From the NCBI GenBank assembly GCA_039201605.1, contig JBCCRO010000028.1, forward strand, positions 1-64,000: a stretch of DNA of 64,000 nt, read 5' to 3'. The position numbers were made by a program, and so were the translations under genes. Source of the DNA: CADEDH01 sp039201605 (GTDB taxonomy: Bacteria > Actinomycetota > Acidimicrobiia > Acidimicrobiales > SZUA-35). Shown one piece after another: positions 7,060-14,375 of the stretch; position 1 is the first letter of the stretch; the number at the start of each line of letters is the position of its first letter. Below the pieces are notes generated by a model. It saw nothing but the letters and a program-made list of their open reading frames with translations, was not told the origin of the DNA and made no database searches.

Positions 7060-8480
7060 GACGCCCTCGCCTCGTCGAAGTCGACGCTGGGCTCTGTTGA
7101 GGGTGTGGGCGGGGCGGCCTTCCGAGGCCCTGACCGAAGATCACGACGGGTGCCGGTGGTCGGGCCTGTGGTGGTCCATTGGGCGTTGGTGTCGAGCAGT
7201 TCGTCCTCGCGGGCGGTGAGGACGGTCTGGACGAGGTGGCCGGGGGCTTCTGAGGTTTTGATGATGAAGCGGCCTTTGCGTGCAGCGGAGGTGTTGGCTC
7301 GGACCTCGGTGAGTTCGCCGTGGGTGAGGCCGAGGCCGGCGTTTGCGATGAGGTCGGCTTCTGCTCGCTGGAGTCCGCCGAGGGCGAGAGCGGCGCAGCG
7401 GGCGAGGATGTTGGACCCGCCGGGTTGTTCGGTGTCGGTCCACGAATGGGTGACGACGATGGTGACGAGGCCTTCGTGGCGGTCCATGCGGAGTAGGCCA
7501 CCGACTTGGGCGGCGAGGGCGGGGAATTCTCTGGTTGCCCTCCAGATCTCGTCGAAGATCATGGCGTGCACCCCGACGCCTGGGTTGTGGTGGCGGTTGA
7601 GGTAGATGGCGGAGTGCGCTGCGGTCCAACAGGTGACCACGACGGCAGCGGTGAGGGTCTTCTCGATCTGGGGGATGCGGCTGGTGTCGACCACGACCGG
7701 GCGGGAGACGTCCCACGGCTGAGCGGTGGCGCCGGAGAGGGTGTGGCCGATCTGGCCGGCGGTGAGGGCGGCGACGTCGAGGGTGAGGGGCTCGAGGAGT
7801 TCGTCTGCTCGCTCGACGGGGCGGGCGAGCGCCGCGGCCAGTTCATCGAGCCGGTCGGTGAACACCGCCGGTAGGTCGGTGATCGTGGCTCCGGGTCCGG
7901 CCAAGCTCGTGGCCGTCGCGAGGGCCGTCTCTTCCCACCCGGCAAGTGGTGCGCCTCGATGAACGCCGACAACCGTGGCCACGAGCCGGTCACGGCGTGC
8001 TGTGAGCTCAGCGAGCACGTGGTCGGGTGCATCTTCGGCTCTGGCGGTGGCGATGGCCCCGGCGGGGTCCAGGAGATCGAGACCGCCGTTGCGGTCGAGA
8101 GTCAGGGCTTGGCCGCCGAGGGTGTCGACCAGAGCGGCATACTCGTGTTTCGCGTCGAAGGGCACCACGACGGGGAGCCCTTGAGCGGCGAGACCGACGG
8201 CGAGTTTCTTGGCCAGGGCGCTCTTGCCGACACCATTGGCGGCCAGGATCGCGAGCTGCGCTGCTCGTTGACGGCCGGTTTGGAACCAGGTGTAGGGGTC
8301 ATAGCAAGCGAGTTGCCCGGAGTCGGGGTGCACACCGAGGGGTGTGCCAATGAGGTCGGGCGCGGTGGGTGTGGTGAAGGGCCACAGGTCAGCAGCGGTG
8401 GTGGTGTCGCAGATCCACTCGCGGGCGGGGCTGATGACCCCGGCTCCGCCCTTCCCGCTCATGGTTGTCTCGGTGGTCAT
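7056..8480 (-). CDS. VirB4-like T4SS ATPase, C-terminal (motor) half
   Basis: This 474-aa protein is a conjugation motor ATPase. Walker A is AANGVGKSALAKKL (about 80-93) and Walker B is MIFDEIWRA (near residue 317), followed by a VTHSWTDTE sensor-like segment. The start is the ATG (MTTETTMSGKGG) overlapping the upstream stop; a longer same-frame extension covers two neighbouring genes and is rejected. It lacks the N-terminal VirB4 domain, which appears to be encoded separately at 9012-10598. This split is typical of the actinobacterial SCO6880-type system. It probably acts at the inner face of the membrane. Confidence 0.85.
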   Translation of the reverse strand: MTTETTMSGKGGAGVISPAREWICDTTTAADLWPFTTPTAPDLIGTPLGVHPDSGQLACYDPYTWFQTGRQRAAQLAILAANGVGKSALAKKLAVGLAAQGLPVVVPFDAKHEYAALVDTLGGQALTLDRNGGLDLLDPAGAIATARAEDAPDHVLAELTARRDRLVATVVGVHRGAPLAGWEETALATATSLAGPGATITDLPAVFTDRLDELAAALARPVERADELLEPLTLDVAALTAGQIGHTLSGATAQPWDVSRPVVVDTSRIPQIEKTLTAAVVVTCWTAAHSAIYLNRHHNPGVGVHAMIFDEIWRATREFPALAAQVGGLLRMDRHEGLVTIVVTHSWTDTEQPGGSNILARCAALALGGLQRAEADLIANAGLGLTHGELTEVRANTSAARKGRFIIKTSEAPGHLVQTVLTAREDELLDTNAQWTTTGPTTGTRRDLRSGPRKAAPPTPSTEPSVDFDEARAS

Positions 8481-8761
8481 GGGCGGCCTGTGTGGACGTC
8501 GACAGCGATCACGGAGAGGTCGTGTGCTGCTTGGTCGACCTTGTTGGCGATCAGGGTCAGGCGGGTCCTGTGGTGCTGGTCGAGGGCGTACAGGAGGTCG
8601 TCGAGGGCTTGGCGTGTGCCGCTGCGATGGCTGAGGTCGTTGCTGAGTTGGTCGTACACGTTGTCGAGGAGGCGTCGGATTCCGGGGGCGCCGTTGGTGA
8701 GGTTCGGCACCTGCGGCGCTGGCCACGCGGTCGAGCTCGTCGTGGTTGGAGTGGTGGTCAT
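8477..8761 (-). CDS. Hypothetical protein in T4SS operon
   Basis: This 94-aa soluble protein has a Thr-rich N-terminus (MTTTPTTTSSTAWP) and a helical remainder (IRRLLDNVYDQLSNDL, LIANKVDQAAHDLSVI). I recognise no family. It overlaps its neighbours by 4 bp on each side and lies between the split VirB4 halves, so a small accessory role in the transfer machine is likely but unproven. Confidence 0.65.
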   Translation of the reverse strand: MTTTPTTTSSTAWPAPQVPNLTNGAPGIRRLLDNVYDQLSNDLSHRSGTRQALDDLLYALDQHHRTRLTLIANKVDQAAHDLSVIAVDVHTGRP

Positions 8762-9015
8762 CGGGTTCGGCTCCTCGGTCGGTCGTTGGCGAAGGGGTCG
8801 CTGGTGGTGCGGGCGGCGGTGATGGTGTTGGTGTGGCGGGCGTTGTCCCGGATGGCGGCCAGGCCGACGATGGCGAAGGTGGCGATCCCGAGGCCGGTGA
8901 AGGTGACGGCGATCGGGAGCCGCCACCACGGACCGCTCCCAGCGCTGGTGAGGGCGATGAGGACTTCCAAGCCGGTGCCAACCACCGCAAGCAGGAGCGA
9001 AGCACGGCGTGTCAT
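8758..9015 (-). CDS. Small two-TM membrane protein of T4SS operon
   Basis: This 85-aa protein has two hydrophobic helices (about residues 4-24 and 32-54) with a short loop and a basic Arg-rich tail. It is coupled by ATGA overlaps to the SCO6880-like gene before it and the 94-aa gene after it. It could be a VirB3- or scaffold-like component; no motif proves this. Confidence 0.65.
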   Translation of the reverse strand: MTRRASLLLAVVGTGLEVLIALTSAGSGPWWRLPIAVTFTGLGIATFAIVGLAAIRDNARHTNTITAARTTSDPFANDRPRSRTR

Positions 9016-10598
9016 TGGGCCAACCCCTTTGCGAGGGGTACGGGTAGGGCGCCGGGGAGGGTGGCGACCCAGATGGTCTGATGCGCCCCGTTCATGACCC
9101 GGAGATGCGGCGACAGCGGTGCAGCTGCAGCTCTGGTGCGCTCGATCGGTCCGGCCGGGTCAGCGTCGGCTGGGAGCGTGAGGGTGATGGCGAATGCGAC
9201 ACGTGTGAGTGCGGTGCGGCCTCGGGCGAGGGCGGTAGCGGTTGCGGTGGCGTCTTCGTCGGCGACGAGGTCGGTGGCGGAGGGGCGGCGGTCGCCGGTG
9301 AACGCGAGGCGGGTCTCGATGGCGTGGCGCATGCTCTTGGACCACGTGCGGGCCTCGATCGCATCCACGGGCCGGAACAGCAGCGCCCACCGCACCGCCC
9401 TCGTCCCCTCGATCCCAGCAGCCAATCGCTCATGCACGGCTGGGGTGACAGCGGTGTCGGGGGCGATGCCCATGGTGAGAGAGATGGCGTCGAAGTTGTC
9501 GACGCAGTACCGGGCCCGCCGCTCCAGATGCGTAACGGGGCCGGCGCCACCGACCCCGATCGAGATCTCGTCGGCGGTGGCGAGGTGTTCGCGTCTCGCC
9601 GGGTTGTACATCCCCGCCCACACAGTGGCCAGGTTGCGACGGTCGAGGGCGGTCACGGTCCCGGCACCGGACTCGGAGAGGGATCCGGCGAGGCGTTCGA
9701 CCCGGGCGGCGAGCTCGGGGCCACCGAACCGGTTCCGAGCCCGCCCTGACGATGGGGCCCAAGAGATCGTCACCCAGGTGCGGACCCCGACCCGCCCAGT
9801 GCATTCCTTCACCACACCGGCCAACAGCTCGGCCGCTTGCTTGCGGCCAGCATCGGCGCCGTCGGTAGCGATCAGGTCCCGCAGGTGGTCTCGGGCCGGT
9901 GTCCGGAGCGTGGGGGCTGCTTCGGACACGACCTGGATGCCGGCCAGGTCGGGCTCGTCGGCCATGGCGGCAAGCCACCGATCCCACGCAGTAGTGCGCG
10001 CCGCGATGTCATCGGCGTCGGCCAGGCCGGCGCCATCGGGTCGGCACTCCAGCACGATCGAGGCGGTGTTGGCCTTGGGGTGATGCACCACGGCGAACGC
10101 CTCACCCGGCTCGGGCTCAACTCCGCTGCGGTCGTCGTCCTGGTCCTCGCCAGCGTCGACGTCGCCAGCCTCGGTGCCGTCGAGGTCGGTATCGAGGTGG
10201 AAGGGGAGTTGGGTGACGGAGACCTGGTTGAGGAGGCCCGGGAGCTGGGTGGCCTCGACGTGGTCGGTGGAGAGCCACCAAGGGGCGGAGTAGAGGGCCC
10301 GACCCGAGTATCGATGCAGCAGCCACTTGGCCTCGTCGAACAGCCGGTTGTAGAGGCTGCGGTCCCACCGGTCCCGGGCCATGAACGGCCCGACCACGCA
10401 CGCCACCACCGCCGTCACGACGGTGACACGGGGGAGTTTGTCTTGGGGTGGGATGAAGGCCACGAAGATGACGAACAGCCCGATGATGGCCACGATGGAC
10501 CCAGTGCGGCCAAGGCCGTAGAGGTACTCGGCGTCGGGGTCGTGCCACAGCCCGAGCCCCCGCTCGGCTTCACGGCCCGGGGTGGTATTGGTTGTCAT
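9012..10598 (-). CDS. SCO6880-family T4SS protein (PrgI/VirB3-like TMs plus VirB4 N-terminal domain)
   Basis: This 528-aa protein starts MTTNTTPGREAERGLGLW. After a short cytoplasmic lead come two membrane helices (about 33-75), then a long soluble region resembling the N-terminal domain of VirB4/TrbE. This arrangement is characteristic of the SCO6880 family, which sits beside a separate ATPase in actinobacterial conjugation clusters. An acidic insert (near 140-165) is probably a loop. The longer same-frame extension upstream covers another gene and is rejected. Overlaps of 4 bp at both ends place it firmly in the operon. Confidence 0.82.
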   Translation of the reverse strand: MTTNTTPGREAERGLGLWHDPDAEYLYGLGRTGSIVAIIGLFVIFVAFIPPQDKLPRVTVVTAVVACVVGPFMARDRWDRSLYNRLFDEAKWLLHRYSGRALYSAPWWLSTDHVEATQLPGLLNQVSVTQLPFHLDTDLDGTEAGDVDAGEDQDDDRSGVEPEPGEAFAVVHHPKANTASIVLECRPDGAGLADADDIAARTTAWDRWLAAMADEPDLAGIQVVSEAAPTLRTPARDHLRDLIATDGADAGRKQAAELLAGVVKECTGRVGVRTWVTISWAPSSGRARNRFGGPELAARVERLAGSLSESGAGTVTALDRRNLATVWAGMYNPARREHLATADEISIGVGGAGPVTHLERRARYCVDNFDAISLTMGIAPDTAVTPAVHERLAAGIEGTRAVRWALLFRPVDAIEARTWSKSMRHAIETRLAFTGDRRPSATDLVADEDATATATALARGRTALTRVAFAITLTLPADADPAGPIERTRAAAAPLSPHLRVMNGAHQTIWVATLPGALPVPLAKGLAQ

Positions 10599-10909
10599 GG
10601 GCGGTCCTCCAGCTCGGTCTTGATGGTCTGTTGGTGGTGGACCAGGAGTGCCTTGATGGCGTCGGCTTGGCTGGTATGGCCGGTGTCGATAGGGGTGGTC
10701 TCCCACCAGGGCGTGTTGGGGCGTGGGGAGTCCCGGTATCGGGGGTGCCAGAGGGTGGGGAGTGCGTCGAGCCGGTCGACGCACCCGAGGAGGACACCGA
10801 CAAGGAGGCCTCTGCGGTCCGTTACCTCGACGAGGTAGGTGAGGTCGGTGCCGGGGTCGAACTCGTCCAGCGGGTCGTGGCCGTCGCTGGGTGTGGTTGA
10901 TGTGGTCAT
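10595..10909 (-). CDS. Hypothetical 104-aa protein in T4SS operon
   Basis: This soluble protein has an acidic N-terminus (DGHDPLDEFDPGTDLTYLVE) and a core rich in Trp, Pro and His (PTLWHPRYRDSP, NTPWWETTP). No family is recognised. The ATG is chosen because it overlaps the TGA of the TrbL-like gene (TGATG); its own stop overlaps the SCO6880-like start. Confidence 0.65.
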   Translation of the reverse strand: MTTSTTPSDGHDPLDEFDPGTDLTYLVEVTDRRGLLVGVLLGCVDRLDALPTLWHPRYRDSPRPNTPWWETTPIDTGHTSQADAIKALLVHHQQTIKTELEDRP

Positions 10910-11946
10910 CAGTCTGAACTCCTTGCGGCGAGGGCGACCCCGTTGAAGGCCACGGCAACAACGAGGGCAGCCAGGGCCCACCAGGTGGCGGCGCCGACGT
11001 CGGGCAGTGCGGTGAAGGATTTGCCCAGCGCCAGGGCGGCGATGGGGGGCCACAGGACGTTGGCGGCGATCAGTGCGGTGACGATGGGCAGCAGGTGCCG
11101 AAACGTGCGAGAGATCGACACTGCGGCAGCCAGGGGCCAGACGGCGATGAGGATGGCGACGAGGAACTGTTGGAACTCGAGCGCCACTTTGACGAGGGGG
11201 ATGACGACGGCGGCGACGGCTCCGGTGTAGAGGTTCGCCCCGGACACATCCGGCCCGTCTTCGCCGACGGTGGCCTCAACCGCGAGGCCGGTGAGTTCAC
11301 CGGAGGCTTCGATAGCGAACAGCCCGACGACGACCCCGAACGAGGCGATCAGTACATAGCGGATGGTGGCTGCGCTCAACCAGCCCAACCGGGCCGAGAG
11401 CTTGCGGCGGGGTACGAGCATGGCGAACAGCACCGTGGTGGCGATGATGGCGAACGCGACATGGGCGGCGATGATGTGGATCGAGACCTCGATCCCACCC
11501 AGTGCGAGACCGACGGGGGCGCCGGCGAAGGCGAGGGTGTCGGCCAGGTCCCCGAACGCTGTGCCGGCGAGATCGGCGCCGGCCTCGTTGAGGGCAGAGA
11601 TACCGGGCCCGAACACCACATCTCCGGCCACGTCGGTAGCGAGGTCGACGGGGTCGCTGGTGGCGACATCGATCCCGCCTTCGACCACATCGCCGGGCGC
11701 TCCAGCAACGGTCTCGGCCCCCTCGAGGACGGTTTCGCCGATGTCGACAGCGGTTTCGGCGGTGGCGGTGGCGGCGTCCTCGACCGGGTCGGGGATGAGG
11801 GCGTCGAGGATGCCCTCGGCTGTGCTGCTCCCCTCCTCGTCAGTGGCGGCATCGGTGACGCCATCTCCTGGGGCGTCGGGGACGGTCTCGGGAGTGGTGG
11901 TGTCGGTCTGGTCGTCGGGTGCCTGGCGCTGGGTGAGGAGTGTCAT
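10909..11946 (-). CDS. TrbL/VirB6-like polytopic membrane protein
   Basis: This 345-aa protein probably forms the inner-membrane channel of the transfer apparatus. The first 150 residues are acidic and Ala/Thr-rich with helical repeats (VEDAATATAETAVDIGETV). The C-terminal half carries about five to six hydrophobic helices (for example IIAAHVAFAIIATTVLFAML and QQFLVAILIAVWPLAAAV). This hydrophilic head with clustered C-terminal TMs fits TrbL-type proteins. The start ATG (MTLLTQRQ) overlaps the stop of the preceding gene. Confidence 0.72.
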   Translation of the reverse strand: MTLLTQRQAPDDQTDTTTPETVPDAPGDGVTDAATDEEGSSTAEGILDALIPDPVEDAATATAETAVDIGETVLEGAETVAGAPGDVVEGGIDVATSDPVDLATDVAGDVVFGPGISALNEAGADLAGTAFGDLADTLAFAGAPVGLALGGIEVSIHIIAAHVAFAIIATTVLFAMLVPRRKLSARLGWLSAATIRYVLIASFGVVVGLFAIEASGELTGLAVEATVGEDGPDVSGANLYTGAVAAVVIPLVKVALEFQQFLVAILIAVWPLAAAVSISRTFRHLLPIVTALIAANVLWPPIAALALGKSFTALPDVGAATWWALAALVVAVAFNGVALAARSSD

Positions 11947-12740
11947 CAGCCGGCTCCTTCGCCGAAGGGGGCGTAGGCGGTGCCGGCTTCGGCAGGTTCG
12001 TGGATACCGGGGGCGCCGTTGTTGAGGTAGGCCAACTGCCAGCGCCCCTGCTCCCAGACCATGCGGGTCTGCGTCACCCAGAGAGGCCCGTTGTCGCAGC
12101 GGTGGAAGATCCACACCCAGAACGGATCCGGGCGTGACCACCCGACCGGCTCACACACATGGTTGATCGCAGCCGGGTCTTGGCTGCCGCCGTGGCGCTC
12201 GAGGCGGGCCTGGCGGCCGGGGGTGTCGGTGGCGATAGACGGGATCCACTCAGGGGCGAGCTGATCGATATAGAGGGCGTGCGCAGCGACCACTGCAGCC
12301 CCGAAATCGGTCTCCGGTGCACACACCGGAGGCTGGCCGGGTTGGTTGGCCGGCCACCCGTTGGCATAGGGCAACCAGACACCCGACTCCGGCTCGCCCC
12401 AGAGTTTCCACTCGATCCCGTACCCGCCAGGGGTCGGGTCACACGGAACACTGAAATCGGCAGCGTCGGGCGGCAACGTCGGCACAGCAGACGGCGGCGC
12501 TTCACCCTCGCCGAACGTGACCGTCACCGTCCCCAAACCCGAGCCCGGGACTGTGGTCGACGGTGAAACGGCCTCGGCCTCCGCAACAGCTGCGCTCGCC
12601 GGGTTGGTAGTGGGGGCGGTACCCCCGCCTGCGACAGCGGCGTCGTCACTGCCGTTGCGGGCGAGGGTGAGCCAGAGGCCGACGATGACACAGAGGCCAC
12701 CGACGAGGCCCAGGATCAGGCTGGGGATCTTGGCGTCCAA
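11946..12740 (-). CDS. Single-TM protein with extracytoplasmic domain (possible VirB8-like)
   Basis: This 264-aa protein has an N-terminal membrane helix (IPSLILGLVGGLCVIVGLWL), then a Thr/Ala/Pro linker and a compact extracellular domain rich in Trp, ending VWEQGRWQLAYLNNGAPG. Bitopic proteins with this kind of C-terminal domain follow the TrbL gene in actinobacterial T4SS clusters and may act like VirB8/TcpC. The start is uncertain. I chose TTG at 12740 because GGGGAGG lies about nine bases upstream; CTG at 12749 is an alternative. Confidence 0.65.
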   Translation of the reverse strand: MDAKIPSLILGLVGGLCVIVGLWLTLARNGSDDAAVAGGGTAPTTNPASAAVAEAEAVSPSTTVPGSGLGTVTVTFGEGEAPPSAVPTLPPDAADFSVPCDPTPGGYGIEWKLWGEPESGVWLPYANGWPANQPGQPPVCAPETDFGAAVVAAHALYIDQLAPEWIPSIATDTPGRQARLERHGGSQDPAAINHVCEPVGWSRPDPFWVWIFHRCDNGPLWVTQTRMVWEQGRWQLAYLNNGAPGIHEPAEAGTAYAPFGEGAG

Positions 12741-12745
12741 GGCAA

Positions 12746-13093
12746 TCAGCCCTCCCCGTCGTCGGCGGGTGCCTCGGCCGCCGGCGGTGTCCCGCCTCCA
12801 CAGCCGAGGTTCACGCCGAAGGCGTTGAGCAGGATCGGAAGGGAGCCGAGAGCGAGGGCGGCGATGAGGAGTCCGGCCATCCACCCGGGGAGCTTGGAGA
12901 GCTGCTTTTTGGACACCATCGATACGAGCAGGAGGGCTGCGCCGATGATGAACACGATGTAGCCGGCGGCACCGTTGAGGTAGTTGAAATAGGTCTGGGT
13001 GGCGTCGGCCACGAAGGGGATCTCTTCGCAGCCATCGGCGGTGATCTGGCCAAGGAGGCCGAGGACGTTGGTGGTGTGGTCGTGGGGATTCAT
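12746..13093 (-). CDS. Pilin-like (VirB2/TrbC-type) small membrane protein
   Basis: This 115-aa protein has two strong hydrophobic segments (GAAGYIVFIIGAALLLVSMV and WMAGLLIAALALGSLPILLN) separated by a basic cytoplasmic loop (SKKQLSKLPG). The tail is acidic and Ala/Pro-rich. Two TMs joined by a short basic loop next to TrbL-like and VirB4-like genes fit a VirB2-type pilin or lid protein. Two Cys residues flank the membrane part. The ATG overlaps the upstream stop. Confidence 0.65.
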   Translation of the reverse strand: MNPHDHTTNVLGLLGQITADGCEEIPFVADATQTYFNYLNGAAGYIVFIIGAALLLVSMVSKKQLSKLPGWMAGLLIAALALGSLPILLNAFGVNLGCGGGTPPAAEAPADDGEG

Positions 13094-13278
13094 GGGTTCG
13101 TTGTTCCTCCAGGAACGGCAGTGGTCGGGTCGGGGCCGGGGTCGGCGATCGTGGTCGTCGGTCCGTCTTCGTTGGTGGTGTGGTTGGTGCAGAGGCCGCC
13201 GTATTCGCTGGCGATGCCGATGCCGAACACCAGCACCACGGCGAGGACGACGGTTGCGGTTACGTACTTCTCGGGCAT
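13090..13278 (-). CDS. Small membrane protein with Thr/Pro-rich extracellular tail
   Basis: This 62-aa protein has one TM helix near the N-terminus (YVTATVVLAVVLVFGIGIA) and an outside tail with two potential Cys partners and Thr/Pro repeats. It is coupled by ATGA to the pilin-like gene. Function unknown; probably a minor component of the transfer complex. Confidence 0.6.
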   Translation of the reverse strand: MPEKYVTATVVLAVVLVFGIGIASEYGGLCTNHTTNEDGPTTTIADPGPDPTTAVPGGTTNP

Positions 13279-13286
13279 GGGATTGG

Positions 13287-13469
13287 TCAGGCTCCTTGGG
13301 TTTGACGGATGACGAACAACACGACGATCACGGACACACAGGCCCACCCGGTTGGGGTGAGGCGAGCGAGCAGGCCGACGGCGGCCCGGAGGGCAGAGGT
13401 CGATGCCCGGGCCGCTGCGGTGAGGGCGGTTGAGGCGATGCGTGTGGCGTGGTGGCGGGTAGGGCTCAT
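13287..13469 (-). CDS. Tail-anchored small protein of transfer operon
   Basis: This 60-aa protein has a basic, Ala-rich amphipathic N-terminus (TALTAAARASTSALRAAVGL) and one C-terminal hydrophobic helix (GWACVSVIVVLFVI). The ATG overlaps the TGA of the M15 peptidase gene. No known family. Confidence 0.55.
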   Translation of the reverse strand: MSPTRHHATRIASTALTAAARASTSALRAAVGLLARLTPTGWACVSVIVVLFVIRQTQGA

Positions 13470-14065
13470 TTGCCGTTCACGCTCCAGTGCCACGGCTCAG
13501 AGGGGAGGTTGTAGAGCCCGAACGTGGCGGCGTTGTTGGCCAACCAGATGAACGCCACCGATGACCGGGACGTGATCGAGGACCCGCGGTAGGTGAAGTC
13601 GATGGCCAGGCCGGACTCGTGGTTGGAGAACCCAGGCCGTGCGGTCGGGATCCGACACGCAGAGGCCGGTGCCCACTGGGACGGGTCCTCGTTGGCGGAG
13701 TGTGTCCACGAGCCGTCGTTGGGACAGCCGTTAATCCGGCGGAGCTCGTGCTGGCGGATGTGTGACCGCCACCCGAACCCGCCGAGCACGATCCCGTCCG
13801 CCTCGGCGGCGGCCAGGAGTCCGGCCACGTCATCGGCGATCGAGGCATGCACCTCGATGCCGGACACGTTGACGATGTCGTCCTCGGACACGATCCCGGT
13901 CACGTCGCCTCGGCTGCCGACGATGAGTTGTCCGGGCCCGGCCGCTACCTCACCGTCCGGTGCGGTAGCGGCGGTGGCCACCAGGCCACCGATGGCGATG
14001 ATGAGACCGATGGCGATGGCGAACATCGACCCGCCACACCCAAGAGCGAACCTCACCGCCAACAC
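13466..14065 (-). CDS. M15-family D,D-peptidase-like protein, membrane-anchored
   Basis: The protein (about 199 aa) has an N-terminal TM (FAIAIGLIIAIGGLVATAA) and a C-terminal M15B/VanY-like peptidase domain. Visible zinc-site signatures are SNHESGLAIDF (SxHxxGxAxD) and EPWHWS, with GGFGWRSHIRQ upstream. The family cleaves peptidoglycan stem peptides. In a conjugation operon it most likely opens the wall for the transfer channel, as VirB1 or PrgK-type hydrolases do. I chose the GTG at 14065 because a G-rich Shine-Dalgarno precedes it; an internal ATG at 14026 is possible. Confidence 0.8.
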   Translation of the reverse strand: MLAVRFALGCGGSMFAIAIGLIIAIGGLVATAATAPDGEVAAGPGQLIVGSRGDVTGIVSEDDIVNVSGIEVHASIADDVAGLLAAAEADGIVLGGFGWRSHIRQHELRRINGCPNDGSWTHSANEDPSQWAPASACRIPTARPGFSNHESGLAIDFTYRGSSITSRSSVAFIWLANNAATFGLYNLPSEPWHWSVNGK

Positions 14066-14375
14066 CCCCAGTCCCCCTGATCGGGCGAGCGCTCGTCGAG
14101 GGTGGGCGGGGCCCACGACACCGCCGCGGATGCAGCAGTCGGGGCCGGCGGGTTGGGCGTGTAGCGGGTCGGTGTCGCAGGCCCCCAAAGGAGCTGTTTC
14201 GGGTTGTTTCGCCGGTTTCGGGGGGTGCGGGTGTTGCCGCTACAAACGCACGCTTCGGGGCTGTGGCCAGGGAGAACGGGTGTAGCGGGACGTGTTGCGG
14301 CTTGTAGCGCCGACGCTACTTTTCGTGCCTGCGCTACAACCCAGCGACACCCCAGCAACACGAAGATGACTCGGA
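14066..14375. other. 310-bp gap between M15 peptidase and FtsK-like gene
   Basis: No convincing gene. A minus-strand frame beginning GTG at 14379 (MIRVIFVLLGC) overlaps the FtsK stop but has atypical composition. The stretch holds the GTAGCG repeat cluster and may contain a cis-acting transfer locus. Confidence 0.5.
14238..14337. repeat. Five copies of GTAGCG / CGCTAC downstream of the FtsK-like gene
   Basis: GTAGCG lies at 14282 and 14304, and CGCTAC at 14238, 14314 and 14332. The copies at 14304-14309 and 14314-14319 form an inverted pair with a 4-bp spacer. Clusters of short repeats beside traB-type genes act as clt loci recognised by the translocase in Streptomyces elements, which would fit here. 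Confidence 0.5.
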
